Shown here one piece after another: positions 38,561-50,332 of a stretch of 64,000 nt of DNA; the first letter of the stretch is position 1, and each line of letters begins with the position of its first letter. The notes below the pieces were generated by a model, which was not told the DNA's origin, did not search any database, and saw nothing but the letters and a program-made list of their open reading frames with translations. Origin of the DNA: Numenius arquata (taxonomy: Eukaryota > Chordata > Aves > Charadriiformes > Scolopacidae); NCBI RefSeq assembly GCF_964106895.1, contig NC_133616.1, forward strand, positions 8,381,013-8,445,012, in the 5' to 3' direction. The position numbers and the translations under genes were made by a program.

Positions 38561-39965
38561 GTAGAATAGAATTTGAGACTGGAAAGCACCAAAAAGTTGT
38601 GTCACCTCTTATACTTTATAATACAGGGTAAAGAAGGGAAAATAAAACATACTGCCTCTATCTCATTGTCTGCATATCCATCCCATCCATCCTTCCTTTC
38701 ACTCTTTCTCTCCAGTGAATGGATTCTCTCAGTGATTTCCACTACAGTTCTTCCTACCTTTTTGGGCTGAACAGGGTGTCACAACAGCTTCTCCAAGGCA
38801 GGATGAGACCCTCTAGCTGCATGTTGCCATGACAGCGGAAGGAAGAACTCAAGGAGGCCATTGCCTCAGCTCCAATTGCTAAGGAGACGACGGTGTCACC
38901 AGTGAGGTTAACCTCGCTTGATGCCTGGTGGCACCCATTCCCATGTGCATCTTGGCTACCACCTCCTGGTAGGAAAATGTTTTTATACAGAGCATAAACT
39001 GCTTCCTGGGGAGAGCATTATTGTCTCACTGGACAGAGTCCAGTACCGGAGGAGGCTGCAGTTTATCAGCTCTGTCCTCACCACTCCACTGAAAGTGTCT
39101 GTGCCATCAGGGGGATTGATGGAGTTGGGAAAGCCCCCAAAACTATATAACTTGACATTAAAGGGAGGCTGTGAAGCTCTCACAACCAAGAGTACCTTTC
39201 AGGGAGACATGCAGAGAAAACTGCTTTGTCTCTTTGGTGAATGACTTTTATCGTGAAGCTGCACAAAGCCGTTACTGAAGAAAAGCACAAATTTGCTGGA
39301 GCTTGGAGGGGGGAGGAAAGGGGAATGAACCAACAACAATAAAAATAAGGCACAGGCTGCTCTCTTTTCTCTTCAGAGGCTTTTGGAGCACCTCCTGATA
39401 ACTGGAGGCAGCTGCAGAGGTGCTATGAGCAGAAGACAGTGGACAGGACCCACATGTAAATTGACCTAAATGCACCGGATGGTACTCCTGGGGTATGGCT
39501 ACGCATCCCACCCTCATAAAGTTGCCTGGATACCTCTTCCAAGAGTACCTATATTACAAAGCAGTTTATTCTGAGGCTTAGGGCAGCAAAGAGTGGGGGC
39601 AGCTGGGATGTCATGGCAGCTCAGCTAGTGAGCTGCAGCATGGACTCCTGTCTGACCTCTGAAATTATAAGACGAGCAGAGTGGGAAGCAGCCCTCACTG
39701 TAGAGGTGACTGGAATGGTGGGGACAGAGCTGTACTGGAAGTCTAGGTTGTTGCTTAGCAAGCTCGGTACTACTGTGGCTGGCTTGCTAACCGTGTAAGA
39801 GCTTGTTGCCTCCGCAGGTGTAGCTGCAGGGGACTGCTGCAACTACAGCAGGTGAACCTTGTGGCTTTGTGTGGCACCCTGCACCATGGGCAGCCTCACA
39901 GGGAAACACTCACTGTCAATAACATTGTGGTGCAGCGGTGTAGGTGAGTAAGGGGGACTGAAGGC

Positions 39966-39988
39966 TTTTTTTTCTTTTTTTTTTTTTT
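39966..39988. repeat. T-rich tract
   Basis: Near-pure T with one C interruption. Confidence 0.8.
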
Positions 39989-41085
39989 CACCAGCTGCAT
40001 AAATAGAATCAAGGAAAATATAATGTAATATAAATAAAAACAAATAGCTCAGTCAACTCATCTTTAATGCTTTGCAGCATGACATCTATTTTGTTTAATG
40101 GAATACGACTTTCATACACCAACTGGAAATTTAACCTTGGCCAAAAGTTATGATGTACATTACAATACACTTTTATTATGTTACACTGTATTGTTGTTGT
40201 TTTTTTAATCTATTGCTAAGCCCCTAACAGTATGTCTGTGTCGATGAAACCCATCTGTCAAAAGCACAGTAGGGACATTATTATGTAAATGTAGCTGGGT
40301 CTTCCTTTTGTGGAATTGGGGGCGGGAATTTAATATACTGTCCTAATATTCCAGCCAGAGGGAAAAAAATGTTTATGAAAAATCTTTTTTTTAAGTAAGA
40401 AAAAAAAAAGTCGATCTGAATTTGGTTTTTAAAAAGTCAGATCTTTCTTCTCGCCCTTCCCAGTAAGATCTTTTAGAGCTAATGATACAGTTTCTAATAA
40501 AAAATAAAATAAAATACATGAGAGACTTTTTTAAGTGCACCAGGAGACAGATAGGTCATTAATATCAGCACTGCTATCTTTTCTATATTACACTCATATT
40601 TCAATAACCTACATTTTGGGGTTATTCTTTTTTTTAACAGGTGCCATTTTGGATTATTTCTTTATTAGGGTCTGTTATAAAATATGCAGAAAGGTATGTA
40701 GATTTTTGGGAGAGGCGTGGGTGGGGAGGAGATTATTTATTACAGTTCTCGAACATCAGCCAAAATCTATCCATCTAAATTGTCTTGTCTTAGACACATT
40801 CTGCCATTATTTGTAAAATTACACCATTTGCACCTGTGCAGAAAAGGGGCTAAAATTGAGATAGCCACTGTGTGAAATGAAGTATCTACATAGCCCTCCC
40901 CTGGGCAAGCTCCCAACCTGAGGAACAGGCACCAGGAGGTTTGTCCCAATGTGATGCATGAAATGAAGTGTGTGTAGCTCTCTAAATCCAGATCACCAGC
41001 TGATTTCCTCCCCTAAATTCCAAGGCACCATCTGTTGAAATCACGAAGACCTCCACTATCAGGCTCACTGAGATGGGAAAGTGTT

Positions 41086-41150
41086 GTCATCTCCATCTCT
41101 GCAGATGGGGTGCTGAGAAGCAGAGCAGCTGAGGGTGTGTTTGCACCAAA
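41086..41150 (+). repeat. Possible MIR-like relic, core
   Basis: 'Tcatctccatctctgcagat' and then 'gctgagaagcagagcagctg' parallel the MIR core TATCCCCATTTTACAGAT and GCTGAGGCACAGAGAGG. By eye only. Confidence 0.35.
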
Positions 41151-41376
41151 AAATTAAGGTATATTCACAGCATAAGGAAAGGCACATATATGCTGGTACA
41201 TTTCCTTAGCACAGGTGATGCAACAAGGGCATATGATAGTGGAAGGTTTAGCATGGACAACAAGTATTTATGGCCCCCTCACAATCTGAATCATCCTTTG
41301 GATCCTGAGTCTTTCCTCCTGTTTCAGTGAGGTTTGGTGAAAACTTCTCCTGTCTGGAAATCTTTCCTAATTTCTT

Positions 41377-41859
41377 AGAATTCTAGAATCATTTAGGTTG
41401 GAAAAGACCTTTAAGATCGTCAAGTCCAAACATTAACCTGACACTGCCAAGTGCACCACTAAACCATGTCCCTAAGCAACACAGCTTTTAATACCTCCAG
41501 GGATGGTGACTCAACCACTTCCCTGAGCAGCCTGTTCCAATGTTTGACAATCGTTTCAGTGAAGAATTTTTTTCCTAATATCCAATTTAAACCTCCCCTG
41601 GCGCAACTTGAGGCCATTTCCTCTTGTCCTATCACTTGTTACTATACAACCTCATTTCAGGTAGTGGTAGAGACATAAGGTCTCCCCTCAGTCTCCTTTT
41701 CTCCAGGCTGAACAAGCCCAATTTCCTCAGCTGCTCCTCGTAAGACTTGTGCTCCAGACCCCTCACCAGCTTTGTTGCTCTTCTCTGAACACACTCCAGC
41801 ACTTCAATGTCTTTCTTGCAGTGAGGAGCCCAAAACTGAACACAGTATTCAAGGTGAGG
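41377..41859 (-). mobile_element. CR1 LINE 3' fragment
   Basis: A minus-strand CR1 starting with the tail (TAGAATTCTAGAATCATTTAG), the 3' UTR block GGTTGGAAAAGACC and the ORF2 end. On the minus strand the C-terminal landmarks run from the SLEVFK-like stretch to CVQFWAPHCKKD near 41820-41850, but frameshifts break the frame. It shares the 'gcgcaacttgaggcc' box with the copies at 20.7, 46.7 and 51.9 kb, placing it in the KHWNSLPREVVESPSLEVF lineage. Confidence 0.93.
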
Positions 41860-42812
41860 AAAAACCTTTTGTTTGGTGCATTCACATGGGCAGTAGGAAA
41901 CACCATGTTTTCTTCTTCCAGTGTGGACTCAAGTCCTCAGCCACTGCCCAAGACAAAAGCACCCTTATCCCCAGGCAAGCTCAGTGGAGGAAACATCGAT
42001 CTCTGGTCCTGGGTGGGTTACTGCACAAAAAGGAGTGTAACAAACACAGGTGATGTTAGTACTTAATGCCATTTTTGGCAGAAAAGGGAAAACATTTCAC
42101 TTTGGAAACTCTCAGTCCTGGAGATGTCAGAAGCATTGAGTTTGCTAATATAAAGGGTCACTGGATACCTATATGTGTTCCTAGATTTGATCCAAGGATT
42201 AGGTCCTGGGAATACTAAACATCTAAGTGTCTGCTTCACATCTAAGTTACGTTCAATAGATATCCTCAAAGCATTTGACAATTTCTCATGCTAGAGAAAG
42301 GCATCTTTTATCCAGAATTTCAGAAAAGAAAGTGTTCACACAGGAATATAGTGAATAACTTTTCAATCCCCAGTCTTTTTGAAGTGAATTGAAGCAATTT
42401 CTTTTCCTTTGCTGAAGCCTGTACTAGCATGGGGTAATTGGAGATAGATAGGATGCTTGGTGTCCATGGTGGAAATATTCTGTACCCTAGGGACTGAGCA
42501 AATCATTGAGAAAAATGGAAACCCTACTTTGTAGTCCCATCCCCTTTTATTAGGTTATTGTGCAGACAGAGATTTTATCTCAGCATTTGCATATTGTAGT
42601 ACACACAAATCGGAAAATCATTATGTCTAGTTGGCTATGTCCAGGTCTCAGGTCTTGAGTGTAAGTTCAGACTTTCTCTAATTAAAAACGTGTTTCAGTG
42701 AAACAGCCTTCAGGTGAGTGACAATTTTCACCTCGTTTTCCCCATGTTGACAGTGCTTGCTGGCCTGACCGTATCTGATGGTGAACATTAAGATCCTGGT
42801 TTATACTGATGA
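41860..42812. other. Unique DNA, nothing recognised
   Basis: About 950 bases between two CR1 fragments. Two overlapping frames of about 100 codons open out of the CR1 end are chance extensions. Confidence 0.5.
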
Positions 42813-42872
42813 GATCATAGAATCATTGAATGATTTAGGCTGGAAGGGACCTTTGAGTCATATAGTCCAACA
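42813..42872 (-). mobile_element. Tiny CR1 3' tail fragment
   Basis: Only the last ~60 bases of a CR1 remain: tail ATCATAGA-ATCATTGA, then 'ggctggaagggacctttgag' and 'tatagtccaac'. Either an extremely short insertion or a decayed one whose upstream part is no longer recognisable. Confidence 0.8.
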
Positions 42873-44173
42873 AGATACTGGCAAGGTTTTTCCTATGAAA
42901 CAGGCTTTCAAAGCAACATCAGACAACCCTCTCTCCTAGGCACTTCGGCTGCGTGTCACATGTTCTGCCAAGGGAAGGTGAAGCATAGTGCTGAATTAGG
43001 GTAAACATAATCACTAGGCTTAATTGGGCAGCATACAGTGGAGACAAACATAGTGACTTTTCCTCATCCATAGCTAACTCTCACTGCACTCAGCCAGGTA
43101 CATATTCAACTCTGTACATCAGCCGTGCTAATTTTCATTAGCTGATTGAGCAGACTTACAGCATCCTGCAGCTTTTATTGCTCCCAGCTGCCTACTGAAA
43201 GGGGTGCACTTTGTACATGTCCCATCTCAGAAGGCTCAGCTCAGAGGGGAGCTGTCTCAAGAGAAAGGAGGATAACCAGTGTTGCTCCTTGTGCATGCCT
43301 TTCTCTCCTGCTTTCCACAAACACTTGCTTCTGCAGATATTTCTTAATTTAAAATTTAATCAAAATTTCTCTTAGCATCTAAGCCCTTATGTGACATTAA
43401 TATCTCTAAAGACTAAATTCCAGATCTATAGATATCTCTAAGTCTAAAAATACTTACCCGTTGTTAGTCCAAAAATTTAAATAACTATTAATTTTCCTTC
43501 AGGGACAGGTATTAAATCAGGCTGTAGAGACGCATTGTGTGAGGGAGGGTGTGAAATGCTGTCACATGCAACTCATGGGCATGGCACAAGACAGCAAAGA
43601 TAAAGCATATTATTTAGTAGTGGAAGACTCTGAACACTGGCTTGTGAATCTTCTAAAACTCTCCAGTAATCAACTGGGACGCATTTGGGAGGTAACAGTG
43701 AAAGAAATAGCAGAGATGGTAGGATCCCTTTGGTACTACTGAAGCTAGTAAGAAAAAATAGATTATATGCTGGGGTTTGTTGTTTTGCTTTGTTAGGGTT
43801 ACTTTCTGCCAAATTTTTACAACTTTTAAAAAATAAAAAATTGAAATATATTGATTCAGAATCTCCCTTGGGTATTTCATGGAAGTCACAGGTTCTATAG
43901 GTTTTATGGGATGTTTCATGTGTTCCTTTTCCTTCACTGGCTAAATTGTCTGGTTGAACTGTGTTTCCTATTGCACCTCAGAGCTTCTACATGGTAAGTG
44001 AGGAAATATTAAGGTAAAAGACTCTCTGAACTAAGCTAACCATTGTGGACACAGTCCAAGAGAAAGATTTCTGAATTAAGATATTTATGATTGTTAATAA
44101 AATAGCTGTGGGGAGAAAGACAGTTGTTCCAGCCAATTATTCTTGGTGAATGAAAATTCTTCTTGGAAAGAAG
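42873..44173. other. Unique DNA, nothing recognised
   Basis: AT-rich DNA with only short chance frames. Confidence 0.5.
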
Positions 44174-45090
44174 AATCATAGAATCATAGAATGGTTCGAG
44201 TTGGAAGGGACCTTAAAGATCATCTACTTCCAACCTTTCTGACATGGGCAGGGACACCTCCCACTAGACTAGGTTGCTCAAAGCCCCATCCAGCCTGGTC
44301 TTGAACACTTCCAGGGAAGGGGCAACCACAACTTCTCTGGGCAACCTGTGCCAGTATCTTACCACCCTCACACTAAAGAAGTGCTTCCTAAAATCTAGTC
44401 TAAATCTCCCCTCTTTTGTCTTAAAACATTACCCCTCGTCCTATCGCTCCACTCCCTGGTAAAGAGTCTCTCCCCATCTCTCCTGTAGGCCCCCTTTAGG
44501 TACCAGAAGGCTGCTATTAGGTCTCCCCGGAGCCTTCTGTTTTCCAGGCCGAACAACCCCAACTCTCAGCCTGTCCTCATAGCAGAGATGCTCCAGCCTT
44601 CTGATCATCTTCATGGCCCTTCTCTGGATCCATTCCAACAGGTCCATGTCCTTCCTGTGCTGAGGACTCCAGAGCTGGATGCAGTACTCCAGGTGGGGTC
44701 TCACCAGAGCAGAGTAGGAGGCTAGAAACACCTCCATCAACCTGCTGGCCACACATCTTTTGATACAGCCCAGGATGCAATTGGCTTTCTGGGCTGCCAG
44801 CACACTTTGCCAGCTCATGTTGAGCTTCTCATCAATCAACACTCCCAAATCCTTCTCCTCAGGACTGCTCTCAATCCAGTCTCCGCCCAACCTGTAATTG
44901 TGCTTGGGATTACCATGACACAGGTGCAGGACCTTGCACTTGGCCTGTTGAACTTCATGAGGTTCACATAGGCCCACCTCTCAAGCATGTCCAAGGTCCC
45001 TCTGTATGGCATCCCTTCACTCCAGCATGTCAACTGCAACACACAGCATCATCGGCAAATTTGATGAGGGTTCACTCAATCCCACATACA
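44174..45090 (-). mobile_element. CR1 LINE 3' fragment, ~0.9 kb
   Basis: A minus-strand CR1 with two AATCATAG tail units at its 3' end. The minus-strand open stretch 44441-44977 (178 codons) carries AKCKVLHLCHGNP, then WIESSPEEKDLGVLIDEKLNMSWQ, AAQKANCILGCIKRCVASR, YSALVRPHLEYCIQLWSPQHRKDMDLLE and RRAMKMI. Near 44570 the frame slips, so SYEERL is followed by the wrong frame (RVGVVRPGKQ in place of ELGLFSLEK). Upstream, near 45050-45085, the sequence still matches the region just after FADD. The catalytic motifs are lost by truncation. It belongs to the QHRKDMDLLE lineage with the copies at 13.8 and 62.7 kb. Confidence 0.93.
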
Positions 45091-46716
45091 AACTATTAAA
45101 TTATTATCCCATATAAACTATTACATTACAATACTTCATTAACTGATATTATTATTATTTAGTGGTAGTATTAGTTTTAGTTTTAGTATTATTACTATTA
45201 TTTAGTAGTAGTAGTGGTAATACTACCACTAATTTTTTAAACACTAGCATGATAGTAATTTTACTGCTACTTCTGCACTTCAGAAGGGAAATAAAATCTG
45301 AAACCTTGCTTATGGAAGCCATTAGAGATCCACAGGTTAAAAAAAAATACTGGTTCCAGCTGAACTTTCAGTGGGCTGTTTCTTCAGCTAAGTGCTTTTT
45401 GCACACCCAGATAAGTGCCTTCCATCCACAAGTCATAGTGTGTACCATCCCGTGGTGCCCAGTGATGTTTCCCAGGTGGTGATTGGTGGGGGAAGATGGC
45501 AGAGAGGTTTAATCCCGCAGCATGTGAAGTTTTCTGGGCTGCAAAGGGTCCCTCAAATACTTTTATGTTTACATGTGGGAGAGAAAGGATCGTGCTGTCT
45601 CAGTCTAGGGAGAGGGGACAGCTGCTGAAGGTTGGCAGCAGAGAGGTGGCAGATTGAGAGGCGGGTCGGTCCATGGGGAAAGGAGCACCTCTTCAGTAGT
45701 CCTGCCTTTTAAGGGCCTTGAAGACTTTTCTGTACCCGAGTGATCTGCAACAGCCAGTCACCACTGAACACCTTGGCAGCCTCTTGTCAGAGCAGCTCCT
45801 GATGACAGCATTCATGCATCTTTTTAAGCACTTCTGAGGCATGTAGGCCATAAGGAGGTGGTACAGGGACAGCGCTAGAAGCAGAGATCAGCTTTCATAA
45901 GGTCAGCTGTGTTCCATGATTGGCAGGGCAGCAGTTTCTGATCAATAACTGCAAAGGGTTATTGATTTAGCCACCAATCTGAACTCTTAATTACTGGTAT
46001 TAAATGTCAGAAACTTTCAGAGTTTAAGTCATATGACTGTAATCTCTTATTCCAGAAGCTCTGTGGTTGCAAGCTCTCATCAAATTTTGTGTGGCAAGGG
46101 TCTGCTCTCAGCTTGGCTTCTGTACGTGGGAGTGATGTGGCTGGCTTTGGTCTGTCTGCTCTGGGTTTGCTTGGGAGGAAGGAAGTTGCAATCTGGCTTG
46201 TTGTACCTTTCTCTTGCATGTCACTCGAAACTAAAGAAGAATAAAATAAAAAAAAAAAAGCCTTTTCTCCCACTAGCAGAAGCTGGGGTTCTCTATCCAG
46301 TGAAATCTCTGCTTTAAGCACCTCAGAGGACAGCTGAAGTTAGGAACTGAATATTTCCTTGGTAACCCCAATATAAATATATGCATGTATAAACAGAGAC
46401 ACCCAGCAGGTATGTATTTCAATAGATAGGTATGATTCTTATGTAGGTATTATGAACATTTGTGCAGAGAAGTAAAATATGTTGCCATCATACTTTGTAT
46501 GGACAGGTGCATGTGTGTTTGCATGAGTTAAATCCACGAGTGCTCCGCAAACACCACCATATTCTCTAGTAACTCCTTAACTAAGTTGCATTTCTGATGC
46601 TTAAAAGGTTTGAATTACTTTGCTGATCATATAATTTCTTGCCCTCTACATCCAAAACTGTGAGAAACACTCAGAATTCATGCCTATATTCCATTCTCCA
46701 TGTCACTCACGGTTTT
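45091..46716. other. Unique DNA with trinucleotide-rich block
   Basis: Opens with a TTA/TAG-rich block and continues into a GC-richer part (45.48-45.9 kb) with no recognised gene. An A-rich tract lies at 46239-46259. Confidence 0.5.
45148..45235. repeat. Degenerate (TTA/TAG)n trinucleotide block
   Basis: ATT, TAG and GTA units alternate with TTTTAG units over nearly 90 bases. It begins about 60 bases after the 5' truncation point of the 44.2 kb CR1. Confidence 0.8.
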
Positions 46717-47330
46717 CATAGGATCATAGAATCGTTTATGTTGGAAAAATAAAACAATCAAGTCAAACCATTAACCTAGCACTGCCAACTCCACCACTAA
46801 GCTGTGTCCATAAACACCACTTCTACACATCTTTGAAATACCTCCAGGAATGGTGACTCAATCACTTCCCTGGGCAGCCTGTTTCAATGTTTGACAGCCA
46901 TTTTGGTGAAGAAATTTTTCCTAATATCCAACCTAAACCTTCCCTGGCACAACTTGAGGTCATTTCCTCTTGTCCTATCACTTTTTACTTGGAAGAAGAC
47001 ACCAATCTCCATCTTGCTACAACCTCCTTTCAGGTGGTTGAAGAGAGCGATGAGGTCTCCCCTCAGCCTCCTTTTCTGCAGACTGAATAACCCCAATTTC
47101 TTCAGCTGCTCCTCATAAGACTTGTGCTCTCCATCAGTTTTGTTGCCCGTCTCTGAACATACTCTGTCTTTCTTGTAGTGAGGGACCCAACAAGACGAAT
47201 CCCCATAACCTTGCCTGGTCAGACTGGCAGATCTGTATTTCCCTGGATCCCCTTTCTGGCCATTCTTGTAGATGGACATCACATTTGCTGACCTCCAGTC
47301 AGCTGGCACCTCCCATCTGTACACGGTACA
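46717..47330 (-). mobile_element. CR1 LINE with internal RT deletion
   Basis: A minus-strand CR1 with a 164-codon frame (46884-47378). Read 5' to 3' on the minus strand it starts in the RT fingers (EVPADWRSANVMSIYKNG, QKGDPGKYRSASLT) and, after a dozen residues, jumps to CWVPHYKKD and on through EEQLKKLGLFSLQKRRLRGDL, LFNHLKGGC, GRFRLDIRKNFF and VKH. Compared with the intact copy at 51.9 kb, about 275 codons holding every catalytic RT motif are gone between about 47190 and 47210, yet the frame stays open across the joint. The tail GGATCATAGAATCG is decayed. The 5' boundary near 47330 is approximate. Confidence 0.9.
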
Positions 47331-47579
47331 TCTGTAGCATGCCTGCGTTACCAGAAGTTCTGTCACAGGAATTCCCATTTCTAGTTGCTTTTTTCTTTCC
47401 CTTTTCTATTCACTACACCCTTTCTTAGCCTGGAGTGGAGAGGAAACAGAAATGTACAGGTCTCAGAACATAGGTGTAATTTAAATTGATAATGATATAA
47501 TAAAGTTTTCTTTTTATTTACATTTTTTACCTCTGCTGAGCAATATGTTGGTGTTCTGGTGGTACTTTCTGTTGTACTT

Positions 47580-48145
47580 CTTAGATCACTTTCCTGAGAG
47601 ATGACAGCATAGCACAGTCTCTGTATAGTTAGGGTTTTTCTCCCCCTTTTTCATTACTTTGCATTTATTGGCATTGAATTTCACCTGCCATTTTGCTGTC
47701 TGATCACTCAGCATCATGAGATCTGTGCTCCTGACTGTCAGATTGATTTTTATTACCCTGACTACCTCAATGCCATCAACAGATTTTGTCTTCACTGCAA
47801 GAGAAAGGTTTCCTGTGGACCTCCCCTGGTCACCTTCCTCTAATAAAAAACCTGACCATTTATTCCCATGCTTCAGATCTACTACTTTAAGCAGTTATTA
47901 ACCCAAGTATTTCTTATTTCTTTCTGCAATACCCTAGCCTCTTTACAAGTGTTTGGCAAGGGACTTTTGAAAAATCCAAGTGTGCTGACTCTTAAAAAAC
48001 ATTCTAGTAAATTTTGTAAGGGATAACTACCTCATATAAAAGTTGTTGCATCTTTCATGTTACATTATATCCATCTATTTGTCTGCTAGTTCTGTTCTTG
48101 ATTACAGTTCCTTCCAATTTGCTTGATATTGTGTGACACATGTTG
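47580..48145 (-). mobile_element. Ancient CR1/L3-like LINE remnant
   Basis: A minus-strand relic of a much older CR1-clade LINE. The segment 47640-47700 reads KWQVKFNANKCKVMKKGEKNPNY on the minus strand, the expected 'WqmkFNxxKCxVMHxG' block that follows the FADD box. Further right, at 47940-48135, the nucleotide sequence matches the antisense of the RT palm region (the ...FSKAFDTV... surroundings: 'gcaagggacttttgaaaaat', 'ccaagtgtgctgac', 'tctgctagttctgttcttga'). It is riddled with changes; the match is to ancient L3-type copies, not to the young avian CR1s. Confidence 0.65.
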
Positions 48146-50332
48146 TTTTGCAGTTCCCCATTTCTCAAACAAGAGAAATCATAAAAAGAGGTCCTGTTTA
48201 GCAAGAACTAATAATCAAATTAAAGATGACCATTAAGTACTCTTGATTGTTAATAATACTATGAGGCTAGAAGGAGTTATTTCAAGTTACTAAGTGTCAT
48301 TTCATTTTATTTAAAAACTTGCAGGCTATTTATAATCTGAAGAAATTGTAAAAGGTAGATGTTGGATCTTAATATCTGGGTCTGTGCGTGGTAAATCAGG
48401 GTTGATTCCCATCTTTCAGTCTCCTAAACTGGGTTCTTTGTCATGTCATAATTAAAGCCAAAAAAGAAGAAATGGATGATTCTTTGCTATGATCATTTTA
48501 TTCTCAGAAAAATGGACCTAAACTGAGCGCAAAACAGTATATAAATGGTGATTACTTCAGTCTCCTGCATATTTCCTATAAGGGTTTTTTGAAAGATATT
48601 ACACCTTGGAGAGTCAGCTGATTCTTGAGGGAACCAAGTATTCTATTATCAAAATTAGTAGCAGACAAGTAATACTGTATCACAGGTAATTAAAATAATT
48701 TATAGATGGGCAAAATTCATTACAGGGTTGGTGAATCTTATTTGGTATATCATGGATAACCCAAGCAATTTATAAGTGGGCAAATGTGACTAATCTTAAA
48801 TAAACCCTAAGAAACCAAAGAAAGCCTTTAAGTCAGTTAATCAAAAGAAGCCAGTGAAGCAGTTGTCTTGAGACAGGCAAATCAATGAATATCAAGAACT
48901 TTAAATCTGTATTAAATCCCATTACTAATCTCTGTTTACCAAATTTTAGCTTCAGTGTCCTCTCCAGGAATATGTATTCTAAAAAAGCTGGAGTTAAAGA
49001 GTAGAAGCCCTCATCCGTTTACATGACAATAGTATGTCAACATGCTGATAAAATTGTTTAAAGAGAATTTAAATTTAATTCTGTGGCAAAGCTTCCCAGC
49101 TGCACATCACCTCTTTTAATGTCATCTTTGTGATGTCATCACATGGTAGGAATAATGCTGAGTTGTTGAATAGTGCTGTTTTATGTTGAGTTGTATTGTC
49201 TTTTATTCTCAGTTCTTCTTCTTTGGCCTCTGGTTACCGCAAACTCTCAGGAGTGAACTGGAGGAGCTGTTGGCCACACTGTAAAGCTGAGAAGGAGAGC
49301 TGCCTCTTTATTTCAAAGGATTTTATAACTTTCTCTCTTACTGTAGGCAAGGAAAAATGTGCATCTCTCTCCAGCTTGGCTGGATTCAAAATTAGCTCTT
49401 CTCATCCACTCCTTAACACCTCCATGGCCTTAGAAATGCAGCTCAGGACTGCAGTCAATTCAATGCTTATGTAGTACACTTCTAACTGGCTTTTGTGTGT
49501 ATACTTATCTGGTAAGAATGACTCAGAGTTCCTTTCAAGTCAAGGTTTTAACTTTTTGCATTTATTCAGGCAATTTAGTTTCATAAGGCTTAATACAAGC
49601 TGAAAATCTGCTTCAAGTAATTTGCAGTGAACATCCCCTTCATAAAAGAATAAGGGAACAGTCTTCCACTTCTCAGAAGAGTCTTAAAGAGTTGGTCTTT
49701 AAGAGGGTTTTTCAAATTGAATGACCAAGAAAACCATAATTGCTGTTTTCCTTAGTTACCTATGTACACAAGCTTTAGCTTTTTTTTTTTTTTCCCCCCA
49801 ATTGGTAAGAAATTATAACATCAGTTGCAAGAAAGAAGAATGGCTCAGCTTTTCTGCTAAGTTGATTAGAACTTGTAAGAATTTAGTTTGAAACCATTAA
49901 GCTTAAATGAATAAGCAGTACTGAGAAGGAATGTTTAATTTTATTCAGCAGTGCAGTTTTGCAACACACTTCTGCTATGTCTTAGCAATGGGCATAACAA
50001 ACTCTCATCAACCTGATCTTCAATGTAGATATACCTTAGTTATTAGTACATCCAGTGCTAAACAAAAATACACTGTCTTACCAAAGTCTTCGTTTGATAC
50101 TGTATTAACTATATAACAGTATATGGTCTTATATTTCAAATATTTCCTGTTAATAATGAGTCAAACTCCAAAATTACATTTTTTTTTTTTCATGAGGCCA
50201 GACAAGGTTTCTATAAGCTTCATAAGCAAAGATGATGCAACTAAACTTTACATGTCCCTAAACATGTGTGCCTCCTGAAGCAACACACCAAACAAAGTCT
50301 CTCATTTCTCTACTTAAGGGAAAGAAATAAAT
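48146..50332. other. Unique AT-rich DNA, nothing recognised
   Basis: AT-rich DNA with a T13-C6 tract near 49781-49799 and a 12-base T run near 50179. A 92-codon plus-strand frame at 49.2-49.5 kb has no recognisable family. Confidence 0.5.

Larger units (their letters stand above)
38561..41376. other. Unique DNA, no gene recognised
   Basis: Contains GC-richer parts (about 38.8-39.25 and 39.56-39.95 kb) and a T-rich tract at 39966-39988. The 40.0-40.7 kb part looks like slowly evolving non-coding DNA and is noted as a lead. A MIR-like piece sits near 41.1 kb. Confidence 0.45.

Noticed and set aside
38918..39244. 108-codon plus-strand frame in a GC-richer patch
   Set aside because: It starts in sequence without promoter or splice context and shows no known domain; no support beyond length.
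45480..45900. GC-richer patch considered as a CpG island or promoter
   Set aside because: CpG dinucleotides are few; the enrichment is mostly GG and GC in purine-rich words.
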